A program made the position numbers and the translations under genes. This document shows positions 43,812-57,766 of a DNA stretch of 64,000 nt, piece after piece (position 1 is the first letter of the stretch; each line of letters starts with the position of its first letter). The notes under the pieces are model-generated. The model did no database searches and was not told the origin of the DNA. It saw nothing but the letters and a program-made list of their open reading frames with translations. The stretch is from Panagrolaimus kolymaensis (lineage: Eukaryota; Nematoda; Chromadorea; Rhabditida; Panagrolaimidae): positions 1,798,001 through 1,862,000 of the forward strand of contig JAJQJQ010000036.1 of the NCBI GenBank assembly GCA_028622995.1, written 5' to 3'.

Positions 43812-46800
43812 TTAAGAATTATGAGATTTTTCACTTTCTTCTAGCTTTTGTTCTTCTTCATCAAGCTTTTGAAGATCTTCGTTTGATTCTTTTGAACGTG
43901 GAGTAACTTTAACACCAACAGCTTCGAGCACTTCTGTCAACTTTCTTGAATAATCCATGTGACCTTTGATAATGTGAGAGAGATTGAAGTTTACAATTTT
44001 CTTTTCTGTCTTGCTATGAACTGGTCCTGTTCCAGCGATGGTAAATTGAACACTCATAGTTCGATAGATAAATCTAAAAATGGAAATATGAAAGAGGGAA
44101 AGATGGGTTCATTAAGAACTTACCTTAACAACCAATCAGTACTACAATATCCATTAATCACTCTTCCACCAACCACTGTGCACATTTGTTCCCATTGTTT
44201 AGCTGAAGCAGATACAGGAGCACCAAGGAGTACAACATCTTCAATAATTCCCATACAATCTGATCGTTTACTCATAGCTAATAGACAATGATAAATAACT
44301 CGAGCACCAAGTGAAAATCCAATAAGAGTAATGGGACGTTTTCCATGATGTCTTGCAAGAAGAATATCAGCTAAATGTTCACCAACTTCAGTGGCACGTG
44401 AAACACAAACATTCCATGGATTATCCAAAACACTTGAACATGATAAAAGTGCAACTGGCCATGCAATGGCTGAAACCAATCCAGCAAGTGCAGTTTCCAT
44501 AAGAGTATGTTGAATTGCATAACTAACAGCGAAAGACATAAGATAATCGATTGCTTTTCCTAATTCTAATAAATATTTTGATTCATATCGAAGAGTATAT
44601 TGTTCTTTTGACATCCATAAATGTCTCCATTGATGTTGAAATGAATTTTCTGACATCTGAAAAATAAACAAAGATAAGAAAGATGAAAACAATTATCCAC
44701 AAGTTGAAGGTTATCATTTTCTTAAACTTTTGTGATTTGACAAGTTTAACCGTCCAAGAAAAACACTCACATCATCAATCCATCCACTGACAGTTAGAAC
44801 AACATGTAAGCTATTTTCATCCGATAATGTTTCAACAGTAAATTCTTCGATAGCTCCAACACGTTTATTCATTTTATATCCAGCTAATCCAGCACCAGCT
44901 ACACCAAAAGCTGAACCAAGAACAGCAGCACCAGCGGTAGTTGCAATACCAGCAGCAGCACCAGTTCCAATAACTACACCAGCTCCTGCAGCAACTAATG
45001 GAGCAGCTAATCCACCTGTTAATCCTGAAATTGAATGAATTACTAATGACCTTGAAATTATCGAATGAAGTGAACTAACCAATAATGACACCACCAAGGC
45101 CTCCAGCGGCTCCAATCATTGCATATCGTTTGTATTTCTTCATTTTGGCTGCTTTTTCTTTTTGAAGTTTGGTTTCACTAAAAATGTCAAAGTTATAAAA
45201 GGTCTTCAAACAAGTACATAATACGCTACAATATCAAAGTTTCGTGATACAGCAACCACCACTACTCAAGCATTTATAAACTAAACAACAATAAGGCTAT
45301 ATTTACGACTATAGACTAAAGCTTTAACAGCTAAATAACTACTAGATCCACCACTGACACAACATGAATATTTTAAACCAACCCTTCTTCCTTTTCATGT
45401 TGTTGCTGACTCAAACTATAGAAACTTATCATTAATCTTGGACCAAAGTTTTTTCCAAAGATGGAAAACCAACCATAATCAAAGAAATAACTTACTCGCT
45501 CTCAACATATTGTTCACTTATAATAAAATCAGTTAAAGTATCTTCAATATCTTCAAAATCATCCCATAATACACCAAGTAAAGCAGAGATATGTCTTAAA
45601 AGTACGCGATAACGGCTATCATAATTTCCATGTTCTATGATCATCATTAGCATTGAACCCATTAACATTATACAACCATGACCTTGAATATATGGATCTT
45701 TTTTGATTACCATTATTAATGAAGCTATATCATCCGTCAATCCTTCACCAGACATATGAAGTCGAAGAGAATTATTTGTTTTAGCTGGAAGATCACAATA
45801 TCGAATAACAAGTTCGAGAGCATCATGTGGAAATTTTCTGAAAACAATAAATAGGATTAGTAAATTATTAATGAATGAAAGTTGGAAATTAAGGTACACG
45901 ACGAAGATGGATTTTAGCTAGCAAAGACGAAAAAATAAACAAGGAAGATAAAGACTACCAAAAAAAGTTTTGGAGTTTGTAGTATCATAGCCAAAGTGCT
46001 TTTCGTCATCCATCATTTCCTCTAAAAAAACAAACAAAAAGAAAAGTAACTTACTTTGATTTTTCATCATCAGGTTTAATAAAATCTAATCGTAATACAG
46101 TTACCAATAAATCAGCAAATGCAAATCTTGTTGCAGGTTCAAGCTTTTCTTTTAGCTCGATTGAAGTTGGTAATGATTTTGAGCGAGTTTTTGTTGCCAT
46201 TGTTAATCCATCTAAAAAAAATGAAAGTTAGAAAGTTTTTTAGACAAAAAAAGGAGGAATGAATATATTCTACCGAGTTTTTTAAAAGAAGCTACTACTA
46301 GTTTGTCGTTGTTATTGTTTTTTGAATATTAAAATAAGATTGAAGAATAAATAAATTAGCCTAACTAAAAGCTACTAAACTAAATATAAAAAAAGTTTGT
46401 TTAAAAGACTAAAACTAAAAAAAAGCAAGAGTTTTACGTTTTACTCTTTTTTTGTTTTGCCTCCACGAAGCCAGGAAGCATGGGAAACGAAAAATATAAA
46501 TAAATGGTGTTGCGCTTATTTTTTTTTTTGCTCTTTTTTTTTCGCTTGCTTTTTTTTTCTCCCTCTATTTTTTATTTGCAAATTTTTTAGTTAGTTGTTG
46601 CTTAGTTGGTTGGTGGTCACTGAACTTTTTTTTGCACGCATGCGAATATGTGTTTAGCCTTATTTTTTTTAATGATGCATTTTTTCTCCTCTCTCATTTG
46701 GTTTCATTTCGTTTTCTGTTTTTTTGTTTTTTGGAATAAAATGAAGGGGAGCTTGCTTTTTTTGGAAGATGAAAAGAGTAAAGAGATTGAAAGGAGAAAA

Positions 46801-47440
46801 TTTGTGTGGTTAAAGTGTTGAAATACATATATTTGAAATTAATACAGCTGTGAAACCACACGCATATTTTTTTTTATTGGGAAGAAAAGGGTATTCTAAT
46901 GTTAGTCATTTTTTTTGCAAATTTGACGACTCACCTCAATAAAAATTTTGAGAAAGACGATTTTTTTTTTGAGATATTTTTATCTAACTTTTGAGATAAG
47001 TTTTTTGCCGGTTGACAAAAGCTAAGGATATTTAAGTCTTCAAAACAATTTTTTTGGGTGGTAAAGCTTATGATTTTGGTTCCAAAGATATTTTTTTCTT
47101 TTTCAAGAACAATGGAATTACAGAAGTTAATTATTTGAGGCAAAATTTAATGATGAATAAATTTTTGTAAGCCCAAATTCGGTTTTATCCATTTTTTTAT
47201 TGACTTACCCAAATGTGATAAAGCTTTGGAACTTTTTCTTGATGGAAAGCTAACATATTTTCCTGCTGCAGCTCCATTATTACCCGCTGTTGCCGCTGCG
47301 GCTGTTGGCAACGTTCCTGGCAATGATGCCGTTGATGGACATGCTGATGATATCGATGCTGTCGATGAAGAAGGAGTTGATGATTGATTAATTAAACCAT
47401 TTTTTAATGAACCATGCATCGTCGTTGAATTTGAATTCAT
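43812..47440 (-). CDS. TMCO4-like protein (DUF726 alpha/beta-hydrolase with transmembrane segment)
   Basis: Exons 47440-47209, 46211-46055, 45837-45496, 45177-45080, 45024-44771, 44656-44124 and 44073-43812 join in frame to 625 residues. Residues 1-75 are a low-complexity Ser/Thr/Ala leader. A helical region follows ('LELVIRYCDLPAKTNNSLRL'), then a Gly/Ala-rich hydrophobic segment (~265-340, 'GGVIIGGLTGGLAAPLVAAG') typical of the TMCO4 membrane region. The hydrolase part has the nucleophile elbow GFSLGAR (Ser476) and 'IIEDVVLLGAPVSAS' after it. The tail 'GIKVTPRSKE'-like stretch is acidic and charged. TMCO4/DUF726 proteins are conserved in eukaryotes with poorly defined lipase-like activity. 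Gene structure is intact. The first exon is the least certain part of the model because of its low complexity and the ~1-kb intron behind it. Confidence 0.85.
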
Positions 47441-48237
47441 TATTAATATTTAATATTTAATATTTATAAATCAAAAATAAATAATTTTATCATTTATCAA
47501 ACTTCAAAAATCACAGAAGAGAAATAACAACAATGAAGCATGGAAATATTTTTAAATTCAGGCAAATCAGGGTCAATGGAAATAAAAAGCACACGATGCT
47601 TGTTGGCTGATTTGAGACTCAAAAATATCGATGGAAGCAAACTTCTTTTTTTTATTTCTTTCAATTTTTTATTGTTTGATAAGAAATAAATAAACCTAAA
47701 TAAAATAATTTATTTTTTCTATCTTCCCAAATTTCTTCTCCTGAAAAAATAAAATAAAAAAATTGCAACCATTTAACGAAACGAAAAACTTTCACGAAAA
47801 AATCCATATTTTTTAGAAAATCGAATTTTCACGTTCACTCGAACTCGAATTTGAACTAAAAAAAGAAGAAATAATTTTAATTTGATTTTCAACGAAATCG
47901 ATTGAAAGAAGACAGGAAGAAAAAAAGACACACACATAAAAAAAGTTTTTCTCATTCAATTCTCTTCCTTCTTCATTTTTCTCAAACATATTATTTTTTT
48001 GTATGTTTATGTTATTGTTTTTTTTTGTTTCTGCCTTGCCTCCCTAACTTTTTTCCAATCGTTTCATTTTGTTTTATTATTGGAACTTTGTTGAATGAAA
48101 AATCAAAAAAAAAATGAATGCACAAATTTAAAAAAAGAGAGATCAACCAAAAAAAGAAGAAAGGCTTGAAAAAAAGGCGTTGTCATTCAAAAAAAGAAAA
48201 AAGGAAAAAGTTATGAAATACATGAAAAGATCAGGAG
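47441..48237. other. Intergenic, no gene seen
   Basis: AT-rich spacer upstream of the TMCO4-like gene with short T-rich frames only. Confidence 0.5.
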
Positions 48238-48634
48238 TAGTGTTAAATTACCGACCGACCGACAAAAAAGTAGGTAAATTCATAAAATTGTCGGTATGGA
48301 AATTGCTCCCGGTCGGTAAAGTCGGTAAAAAGTCGGTATTAAAAATATGGTCGGTCGGTAAATCGGTCGGTAATAAGTCGGTATAAAAAAAATTTTCGAG
48401 TCAGAAAATCAACAAAACTTTCAGTTTTTAGTCAAAAATACATTTTTTTAAATGCTAAAGTGATAATAACATCAAAAAAATAGTATTTCTATTAACTTTT
48501 TAAGAAAAACAAATCCTAATAAATACTTGAGAAAAAATGTCGGTATAAAAAAGCGGTCGGTCGGTAAATCGGTCGGTAAAAAGTCGGTCGGTAAGTCGGT
48601 AATTACCGACTTTTCGGTCGGTAATTTAACACTA
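48238..48634. mobile_element. MITE of hAT-like type, copy 2 (TAGTGTTAAAT family), 397 bp
   Basis: Ends TAGTGTTAAATTACC and GGTAATTTAACACTA are inverted repeats. The 8-bp duplication ATCAGGAG flanks it exactly (48230-48237, 48635-48642). Structure equals copy 1: two GTCGG-rich blocks around an AT-rich centre. Throughout this copy the repeat unit ends GTCGGTA where copy 1 has GTCGGGA, and the terminal motif changes in step (TTACC vs TTCCC). Confidence 0.88.
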
Positions 48635-48720
48635 ATCAGGAGGCAAAAAAGAAATGTGAGGTAGTAGTAACAGCAAAAAAAGTAAAAAATCATAGAGAAA
48701 AAAATGGTGGAAAAGATGGT

Positions 48721-48741
48721 GAAAGAAAGAAAGAAAGAAAG
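48721..48741. repeat. Simple (GAAA)n repeat
   Basis: Five tandem GAAA units in AG-rich flanking sequence. Confidence 0.7.
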
Positions 48742-51700
48742 GTAGCTAGCTGCTTATCACTTGATTTTGGTCTGTATAAAGAATGTGACTCTTTGACAAA
48801 AGATGACTGTTGTGAAAGAGAAAAAATGGTTTGAAAATTCTCCAATCAATGAACCAAGATTTAAAATCGATACAGCAATTTTAAAAAAGGGAGGCAGATA
48901 TATTGGATGCATAATTTTTGTAAACCAATTTTATGCTTTCATATCGAATTCAAGAAACAATTAAAAAAGTTATTTAATAATAAAAATATCTATCAAAAAT
49001 TAATTAGAAAATAGGATAAAATAATTGCGTAAAAACCAACAACTAACAAAAGAAGAGATACCTCTTGGTGGGTGCAAAAAGAAAACACGCATCATTTCTC
49101 TTATTTTTTTACACACACTTTTTTTGAGAGTTAAAATTTTATTTTTTTCATTGCTTATTTTGTTGTTTCTGTCGAGAAAAATAAGGATAAGAAACAAGGA
49201 GAACAAAAAAAAGCAACAAGAAAAAACGGAAACAAATATTTATTTTTCTATGCAGATATGGGTTTTGCATTGTCTTCTTGGTCCTCTTCTCATGTCTTGT
49301 TTTGTTCACGTCCATAAACATACATATTGAGAAGATGGACAAGTGAAAAAAAAAGGATAAAAACCAAAGTTATTTTTTTCGCGGCGATCGTGGTGGTTGA
49401 TTTTCCTTGTCCGTGGTTGTTAAGACGTGAAGAGGATTAGAAAAAGAAAGAAAAAAAAATTAGATGTACCGTAATAGTAAGAAATTTTACAGAATTATCT
49501 TTAAAACTATTTTTCGCGTTAAATTTTGTTATTTATTTATTTTTTTCTTTGAAAAATGTTATAAACAATAAATATAATTCCAAAAGTTTACATTTTCGTC
49601 TGAGACCCATAACCTTTTTTTCTCTACAGATCTCGAAAGTATCAACTCCCATTAAAAATAGACTTACTTTTAATTCCTTATATTTTTTAAAACTTATGTA
49701 TTTTTATTTAGACTTTTTTTTCTAATTTTTTTTGTTTACGTACGAAAAAAAAGAAAGAAATGTCTCATTCATCCTTAGCAACCCAAAAAAAATGCAGCGT
49801 ATGTATGTTATTTATTGAATGAGACCACATCCCCATTTTTTTCTTCACATTATTATTAAAAAAGACACACTTTGATTTATTAATGTTTTTTTTCTTCTTA
49901 TTTGAATTTTTTTTGTTATCTCATCCTTACAAAGAAGATATATTTTTCTTTTTCTCGTAACGTGTTTAGGCATATTTGTTATCTCTCTTTTGCAAAATTT
50001 TTTGAACATGCAAAAAGGTATCTTTTCTTTAAGCCTCTCATTTTTTATCTTCTTTTTTGTTGTCGACTTTTACCTTATTATTTTGTAATTATTTTTTAAG
50101 AAGATAAAATGGATTCAAAACCTCCTCGGCTACCCTTTTTTTAAATATCCTCTTATGACACCGAATCCCACCATAAAATAAATAAATAAATAAAAAACAG
50201 TATTCATTTTATCCCTTTGAAAATTTGCAAGCTTTCTTTTCTTCTTTTTTTGTTACATAAAAAAAAGTTTAGTTTCTAAAAATAAATAACAAGGATGACA
50301 AAAAAAAGAAAAGAAAGAAGAGAAGAATGTAAGCAACAACAACAATAGTTCACTCAAAAAATAAATATCGAGGAAAAGATAGAAAAGCAGCAACAAGAAA
50401 ATGGCGGTCAAAAAAAATATATATAGAAAAAAAGCAGTTCAAAGTCGTCAGAGACAGACAGTGGAATCGTCGAAACACAGAAAAAAAAAGAAGAAGATGG
50501 ATGCTAAACTACAAGAAAAAAATAAAAACCCGAAGATTATGATGACAGTCTCTCTTCTATCTATCCTCTTTTCTTCGTTGATGAAAATCATCAACGAAAA
50601 AAGCGACGACGAAGAAAATGTGTCTCGTCTCGCCTTTAAAAAAAAGTGATGCAGCAGCAAAGAAGCAAAAGAAAAAAAGAGGAGAACCTTCGAACACTAA
50701 AGCCAAGAAGAAATAATAATAATAAAAAAGTATAAGCAGCGCAGCAAAAAAAGCAATTCGCTACAGCTCTTTTCACTCATTCACTATCTTTTTTCTTTTC
50801 TTTCCTTTTTCTTTATTTTTAACTGTCACCTTTCACCTTTTTTTCCCTCTCTTCTCTCTCTTTCTTATTTTTTTGTTTCACTGTTGCATTGCGTCGTTGT
50901 TGTTAGCTAACTTTTTTATTTTAAAATAATTTTTTGTGTCCCTCAAAAAAACTTTTATTTTTTACAATAGTTTTCGTTAGTGAATCAATAATAATAGAAT
51001 AGGTTATATATTTTTTTCAAGATCTTCTTGGTTTTCTTCTTCTTACCTCTTACTTATATTATTGGGAGAAGTATTGTACAAGAAGAATAAGAAGAGCAGC
51101 TTTTTAGCTTCTTCTTCTTGTAAAATAATAATGACGTCAAGAAATGAAAGAATTGGAGAGAAGAAGAAAAATGAAATTTGAGATTGAAAAGTTCCTAGAA
51201 GAAGAAAAAGGATGGAACCCAAAAACATTGTTTTTTTTGTTTAAGATTTTACTATTATTTTTGTTAGGTATAAATAAATGGAATATGGAATTATATAGAA
51301 AATCTCAATACTTTTTTGGGAAATGCTTTCATAAAATGAATTCAAAATTATTTATTAGGTTTTTAAAGGCTGTGAAACAAGCGTTTTTTTTTTGATTGAA
51401 AATTCTAGCATTTTTCAGAAAATTTGAATTTGAATTTTTTAAAAACGATTGTAAAAGTATCAAATCGGTTTATTTACATTTGCTTTGCAATGCAATGCAA
51501 AAGATAAATATTTCGAATTCTAGTGGCAAACAAAAAAGTTTGAATAAAAAAAAATCGATTTTATTTCGCTTCATTTTTTTAAAAAACAAAATTAATCATG
51601 CGTTTTACTTTGATTGCTTTCTTTCTAACAAAAATTAAAGAAATAAAGAAAAGTAAAAACATTTTTTGATGACAAAAAGCTGACCAAAAAAAAAATAAAT

Positions 51701-52760
51701 ATGTTGTTAACTTTTAAAAACATAACTTTTTACTTTGCACATGTTTTGTTGTCCCTCACCTAATTACACGACTAGCAGCAGCAACCTACCTCACCTTTCT
51801 TTTTTTTCGTCTTCTTTTTTCTAATCACTAAAAAAAATTATTGTTGTTTCTTGGAAGTCGCCGAAATCATTTATATTTTTTTGGTTGATTGATAAATTTT
51901 TTTGCACGCGTATCTATCTTTTTCTTTTAGGACGATGATGATGGCGGCGTCGGTATTTTTTATTTGTTTCTTCTAAAAAAATTTTTTTTCTTGCTTTATT
52001 GCGTGAATCATTTTTATTTCTCCCTTTTCCCTCTCTTCTCGTCTTATATGTATTTTTGATTTTTTTTTCGTTAGTTAAGGAAAAATAAAAGAAAAAAAGT
52101 TTTTAGGCCCAACAAAAATTTTGCCAAGATAGGTTGTAAAAAAGTTTTTGCATCTTTTTTTTTAATTTTTCAACAATATAAATTTTTTTAATTCGTAAAA
52201 TCTTAAAAAGTTAGTAACAGCCTCCGTTGGGTGTTAGCTAACTGACCGAACCTTCCACTGCCAGCTGTTTGACTGGACAATTTATCTCTCTCTCTTTTTA
52301 GCTAAAAATTTTTAAAGCTTTTTTGAAGAAATCAAAAAAAATTTAAAGTTCCAATGATTCGAACGAACGCGGCTGTTTTTATTGCACTTTTTTATTATAT
52401 TTTTTTGAGACTATTAAAAACACCGGAAGAAAGAAGAAAAGCGACACAGCGATCAAAAAATATGTATTCATTTAGGTTAAAATTGATTTTCGGGATTTGA
52501 AACGAAAGTTTTACAAATTTACACGAATTTCATATTTCCGTCGCGAAATTTTTGGAATAAATATGAAATTTTTAGTCGTAATTTTTATTATTTTTTTTTT
52601 CTTAATTATTGAATAATTTATGATAGTAATCGTTTTTTAGCTCAAAGTCGCCCAATTTCATTACTCTCACTCTCCTTTATTCAGCCGCCTTATGATCACT
52701 CTTTGAACCCTGGCACCATAAAACACCTTTCACTCAAAAAAAATAAACTTAAAATAAAAA
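48742..52760. other. Gene-poor AT-rich region upstream of dbn-1
   Basis: About 4 kb with no defensible gene. Frames such as 50401-50649 are lysine-rich products of poly(A) runs with no splice or family support. The last few hundred bases should hold the dbn-1 promoter and 5' UTR; they include 'ctctctctc' tracts and no clear TATA box. Confidence 0.5.
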
Positions 52761-55582
52761 ATGCCGTGTAATTTAGTGACAAATGCTTCAGCATTACAAG
52801 AAGCATTTTCAAAAGTTAGTGACACCACAACAGGAAATGAATGGTCAGTTGTTTTCGAACTCAAAAAAGAAAGACATAAATTAATTTAGTTTTGTTGTTC
52901 CAATCTTTTTATTTTTTATTTTTTCAGGGTTATTTTTGAATACGATGGAAATTCATCAATTGTCAAAGTTGGTGAAACAGGAGGTGGGGAATTTTTTTTT
53001 TAAATTTTTGAAAAAAGTCTATTGAATTTTATTTTAAATAAAAAAAGATCAAAAAGCTAGTTTGCTTTTTTCTTGCTCGGATGCTATTCTCCTGCAAAAG
53101 TGTAGTTAGTAGCTTTTCGACTTTGACTTGACTCTTCGGCTTGGAGGATGGATATTTTATTTTTTTGATCTTTTTTCCCATTTTCTCTTTCTCTTTTATT
53201 TTTTTTTCTTTGTTTCAAGAGAGTCAAAAAGCCAGTGAGAAAGAGTCAAGTCAGAGTCAGTCAGTCCAGTCAATTGACAGAGCAAAGAGAGGATAGGAAA
53301 AATGGATTTTAAAATTAAAAAAAATTTTTTGTTACTCTTTGCAATTTTCGAAATAAATTTTTTTTTCTTCTTAAAAACATGACTCATTTTTAATTTATTT
53401 GGATCATTTTTCTATTTCATTTCTTTTATTGTTTTTTTTCTAGGCGGTGGAGTACCTGAACTCCTTCAATCACTTGATCAAACAAAAGTTCAATACGGAT
53501 TTGCAGCTGTTAAATGTCCGGGGTTATCTCAATATAAAGTATTACTCATACATTGGGTATCCATTTTTTTGTTTTGTTTAAATTTTTTTACGTTTATTAT
53601 CGCGGGTTTTTAAGAAACTTTTGGAACTTAGACGTAAAAGACTAAAAAAATTTAATATTGAAAATATTTTTTTTTTTCGCTTTTTTTTTAAATTCATAAT
53701 TATAAAATTACATTTTTTTGCAGCCTCTAAAAAAATAGATATTGTTCAATCAATTAATTTTAAAATTCGCGAATTTTATTCCCATAAAAACGTTTAATTT
53801 CCCGAAATATTATTTTTTTTCTTCAGCAAGGCGCAAACGTTCCTGTAACAAAACTCTCTTCGACCGTTTCAAACGTGAACGACATTAAAGCATTTATAAA
53901 AAAAGTTAATATTACCGTTTACGCGAGATCCGAAGAAGACATCGATTTGGAATCAATTAAAAACGAAATAAATAAATTATCAGCTTCAAGAGAAAATACA
54001 AAAGATTCATCTAATTCAAGTTCAAGCATGTTTGAAATTCCTTCACCTTTAAGTTCGGCTTATACCCCAGTTAAGCCACACGCGGATATTGATTTACAAG
54101 AACGTGAAAAATTTTGGAAAGAGGTAAGCCATTTTTTTTAATTCTCAGAAAATGAAAGTGAATAAGTTTAATAAATATGAAATTTGTGGTTTTGAAACTA
54201 AAGTTAAGGTTTTTTTGCTGTAAGAAAAATGCGCTAAAAACCGAGCAAATTTTTGCGACCAAAATTTTATTAAAAAACAAAATCTTTATTGAAAAAAAAC
54301 TACCAAATAATAAATTCTTTAATTTCTCTAATTTTTAATTATTAAAATACATATATTTCCAGCAACAACATGAAGAGGAACAACGACGCCGAGATGAAAC
54401 AAAAAAGAATGAAGAAAAATCAAAATTATTCCAAATGGAGCGAAAACAATTGGAATCAAAACTTCATGAAACTCATTTAAATTCAGCTGCTAAAGCTCCT
54501 CCATCACCAATTTCTAAGCCTCCAGTAAATTCCTCCCAACAACAAAAAAAGAGTGCTTTAATTTCGGGAAGAACTCAAATGTTTGAGCAACGAGCTCAAG
54601 AGCTCGCAGAAACCAGACCGGTGGTAAAACCAAAAAATTTTAAATATGAAGTTGCTATCACAAAACCATTGGGAAAAACAAGTGGAAATAAAGAAAATGG
54701 AGCAACCAGTGGAAGCAGTGGAGCAACATCCATTAATGGATCAACTGAAAATATTGATGCCACTCCAGCTAAAAGTGCAACAGAAATTGTATGTTTTAGA
54801 ATTATTAGAAATTTTTTAAATGTTATTTTTAATGCTAAATTGGCCCCAAAAAATTGTTAAAATTCAAGTAAAAAGGTGAGAAAAAAATAGTAAACAAAAA
54901 ACGATTCTCAAACTTACTATTCGTTACTCAAAATCAAATTCCACTCGAAAACAATAACAAAAAATTATATGTTTCATAAATTTTTTTTTTGTTTTTAAAA
55001 TTTGAATACAAAATTTTAAAAAGAATACACAATATTTTTTTAATATCTCACGTTTTTTGGTAAATCTTCGTAGCCAAAAATATTTGCATTAAAAAAATAT
55101 AAAACTTTTTGCAAATAAAAAACTCAAATTTATTTTTATTTAAGTTATATATTTTTCTCTATTTTTAGCGTAAACAATTTTCTGAAGGAGGAGGTCTAAT
55201 TTCTCCTACATCTTCATCATCACCAAAATCATCCATTTCATCTCCTCCACCATTTTTACACGCAACAACAAATGGAAATGTGAGTAGCCCGCCACTTCCG
55301 TGTTTCTTTTTAGAATCTTAGAAACAAAAATAAATAATAAAACATTAATAAATAAATTTTTAGGATATGCCTATGCCTCCTCCATTACCTACTTCCCCTC
55401 CACCACCATCAAATCGAGTAATAGCATTATGGGATTATCAAGCCAATGAAGGAAATGAAATTTCATTTGATCCTGATGATATTATAACTGAAGTTGAAAA
55501 GGTTGCTGAAGGATGGTGGAAGGGTCGATCACCAAGTGGACAAATTGGTTTATTTCCATCAAATTTTGTTAAACCACTTTAA
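52761..55582 (+). CDS. dbn-1: Drebrin-like actin-binding protein (ADF-H domain plus SH3)
   Basis: Exons 52761-52843, 52928-52983, 53444-53556, 53827-54123, 54363-54788, 55169-55279 and 55364-55582 join in frame to 434 residues. Residues 1-130 are an ADF-homology domain: 'WVIFEYDGNSSIVKVGETG', 'VQYGFAAVKCPGLSQYKVLL', 'HWQGANVPVTK' and 'VNITVYARSEEDID' follow the drebrin/Abp1 pattern. A charged helix (EEEQRRRDETKK..., ~185-215) and a Pro/Ser-rich middle lead to a C-terminal SH3 domain (~380-434) with 'ALWDYQANEGNEISFD', 'GWWKGR' and 'GLFPSNFV'. These proteins link F-actin to endocytosis and to muscle or neuronal cortex through SH3 partners. ALYDY is ALWDY here; all other SH3 ligand residues visible are conserved. 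The symbol follows the C. elegans orthologue by architecture. Confidence 0.9.
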
Positions 55583-57766
55583 AAAAAATATTATCATTTT
55601 TTTGATATCGAAAAACAAAAAGTTACTATCATTTTGCCTTTATTTTCTTCTACGAAATTTATTTTTCGTTTTCGGTTCCAAAAATTATTTTCAACTCCGA
55701 AAATAGTAACTTTCTTTTTGTTGCCATAAAAAAATAATTAATATCTTATTTTTAAATTTATATTTACAACAATAGCAAAAATACTATCGATTTTTTTTTT
55801 GCTCCGTCCATTTACAAATTTTTCATTACCTTTTTTTAGTTTAAAAATTATTATTACTTATATTATTTTTTGTTGTTGTTAAGTCACAAGGAAAAAAAAA
55901 GGAACTGGTTTACTTTATTTTATTTATGTAAAGAATTTCTAATATTTTATTTTTTTAAGTTTATCAAAGTTTTTTTGGTTTAAAAAAGAAAAATTTTGGC
56001 CTAACTTAAGTTATATTTATCAATAATTAATAATCGAAAAAAAAAGTAAAAAATAATAATTTTTTAAAGCTCAAAATAAACTTTTATTGCTGCTAGTCTT
56101 ATTTTTTTATTTAAATCTGTGTTTGTGTTATTTTAATCCGAGTAATAAAAAAGTAAAAAATATATAAAATTGTTTTGAAGTTTAAGCAAAAAAAATAATT
56201 GCAACTTTTTTAAAAGCCTTTAAATAATAAAGATTTTTTTAAACTAAATTTTATTATTATTTTTTTGTGAGACACAAGAAAGATGGAAGAGGAAGTCAAA
56301 AAAATATTCAGTAGAATTAAACTTAAAAAGATTATTGTACAAAAAAGAATAAAAAAAAGTTAAAATTAAACAAACAAAAAAAGGCTGCTATTATTAAATT
56401 AATTAAAACACTAGTAATTCTAAAAATGTTTCCTGGAAATTTACCACGAAAAAATTTGAAAACAGTTCAAAAAGTCTTAATTAATTAAAAATCAGTGTTA
56501 ATATTAAAAAGAACTTAAATATTAACTTCAAAATCAATTTAGTCAATAAAAATAAATATTCATAAATTTAAAAAAGTCGATTAATTTACCACCAAAAAAT
56601 ATTTTAATTTTGTTAGTTAATAGATTCAAACCAAATGCAAAAAAAAAAGAAGAGGCAAAAATCAAGAAGTATCAAAAACCATTCTCCCGAACAACCGCCA
56701 TTAAAGCTAAATTTGTGGAGAAAAAAAGGAAATGTAAACAATTGAAACTAAAAAAGCAGCAACAGCAGTTAGCTAAATATTTTCTGGGTGTGTGGGAAAA
56801 AAGTTAGTTGTTGGCATCATCCATAAAAAAAAAGGAGGAGGAAGCAAAGGCAACAATGAAAAAAAAATATGGAAGAATCCTTTTATATTTTTTTTTTGAG
56901 ACTAAAGTTTTTTGTTGTTGAAAAAACTAACTAAATAAACACAAATTTGAATTCAAATTTTTAAGAAGAAAAAAACTCTAAAGTTTGAAAGAAAGAAGTT
57001 AAGCATTAACTAATTTTTCTTTAAAAAATTTTTTGTTGCTAAAAAAAGTCACATGTTTGAGTTTGGCTTTTTTTCTTTTTTGGTTTGTTTTAAGTTTTAA
57101 AAAAAAGGTGGTGGTTCTTGAGAATGCAAAAGTGCTAATTTGCAAAAAAAAAAATAGGAAAAAAAGTGAAGTAACGAAGAAGAGGTTTCAAAACTAGAGA
57201 GTTTAAAAAATTTAAAAATCCACCACAAGGTTTGAATTTCGAATTGGTTCTTGGGGTCTCAAACTAGAGATTTTATTTTATTAAAAATCCAACAAAAGTC
57301 GAATTAATAAATTTAAAAAAACAGTCAAAAAAATGAGAAAGAAAAAAATTTGCAGTATTAGTTTTTTGGGTGAAGAATGTCAACGATAAGCAAAACATAA
57401 AAATGCAATTCAACTCTATTTTGTTTTACGTATTTACATATATTTTTTTTCCCACTAGAGATACATACTTACAAAGATACTTTTAACTTCTTTTTTTTTC
57501 TTGCCGGCCCAAAAACAAACTTTGTCTTGTCTTAGAAAAGTAAAATATTTCAAATGCCTTTGAGGAAATATTTAAAATGTTGCAACTTGCAAAGATTTGT
57601 TTTTGCATTTTTTGCAGCAAAAAATAAATAATTTTTAAACTTTGCTTTTTTTTTACGATTTTCATTCAGAATTATTATGCCTTTGGGAATTGTATGTATG
57701 TTTTAAAAAAATATATAAGAGAATTTTAAAAAACAAAAATAAAAAAAAAAATTAAGTAAAATTTAT
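55583..57766. other. Intergenic between dbn-1 and a secreted-protein gene, convergent
   Basis: The two flanking genes end towards each other here, so the region holds both 3' UTRs. It is AT-rich with no supported coding frame, element or RNA gene. Confidence 0.5.

Noticed and set aside
50401..50649. 82-codon basic frame MAVKKNIYRKK...
   Set aside because: Low-complexity KKKK reading with an overlapping antisense frame of equal quality; no supporting signals.
53040..53290. Possible inverted-repeat element inside the second intron of dbn-1 (gagtcaagtc / gacttgactc)
   Set aside because: Only a short imperfect inverted repeat is visible; no terminal repeats with a target-site duplication could be found.
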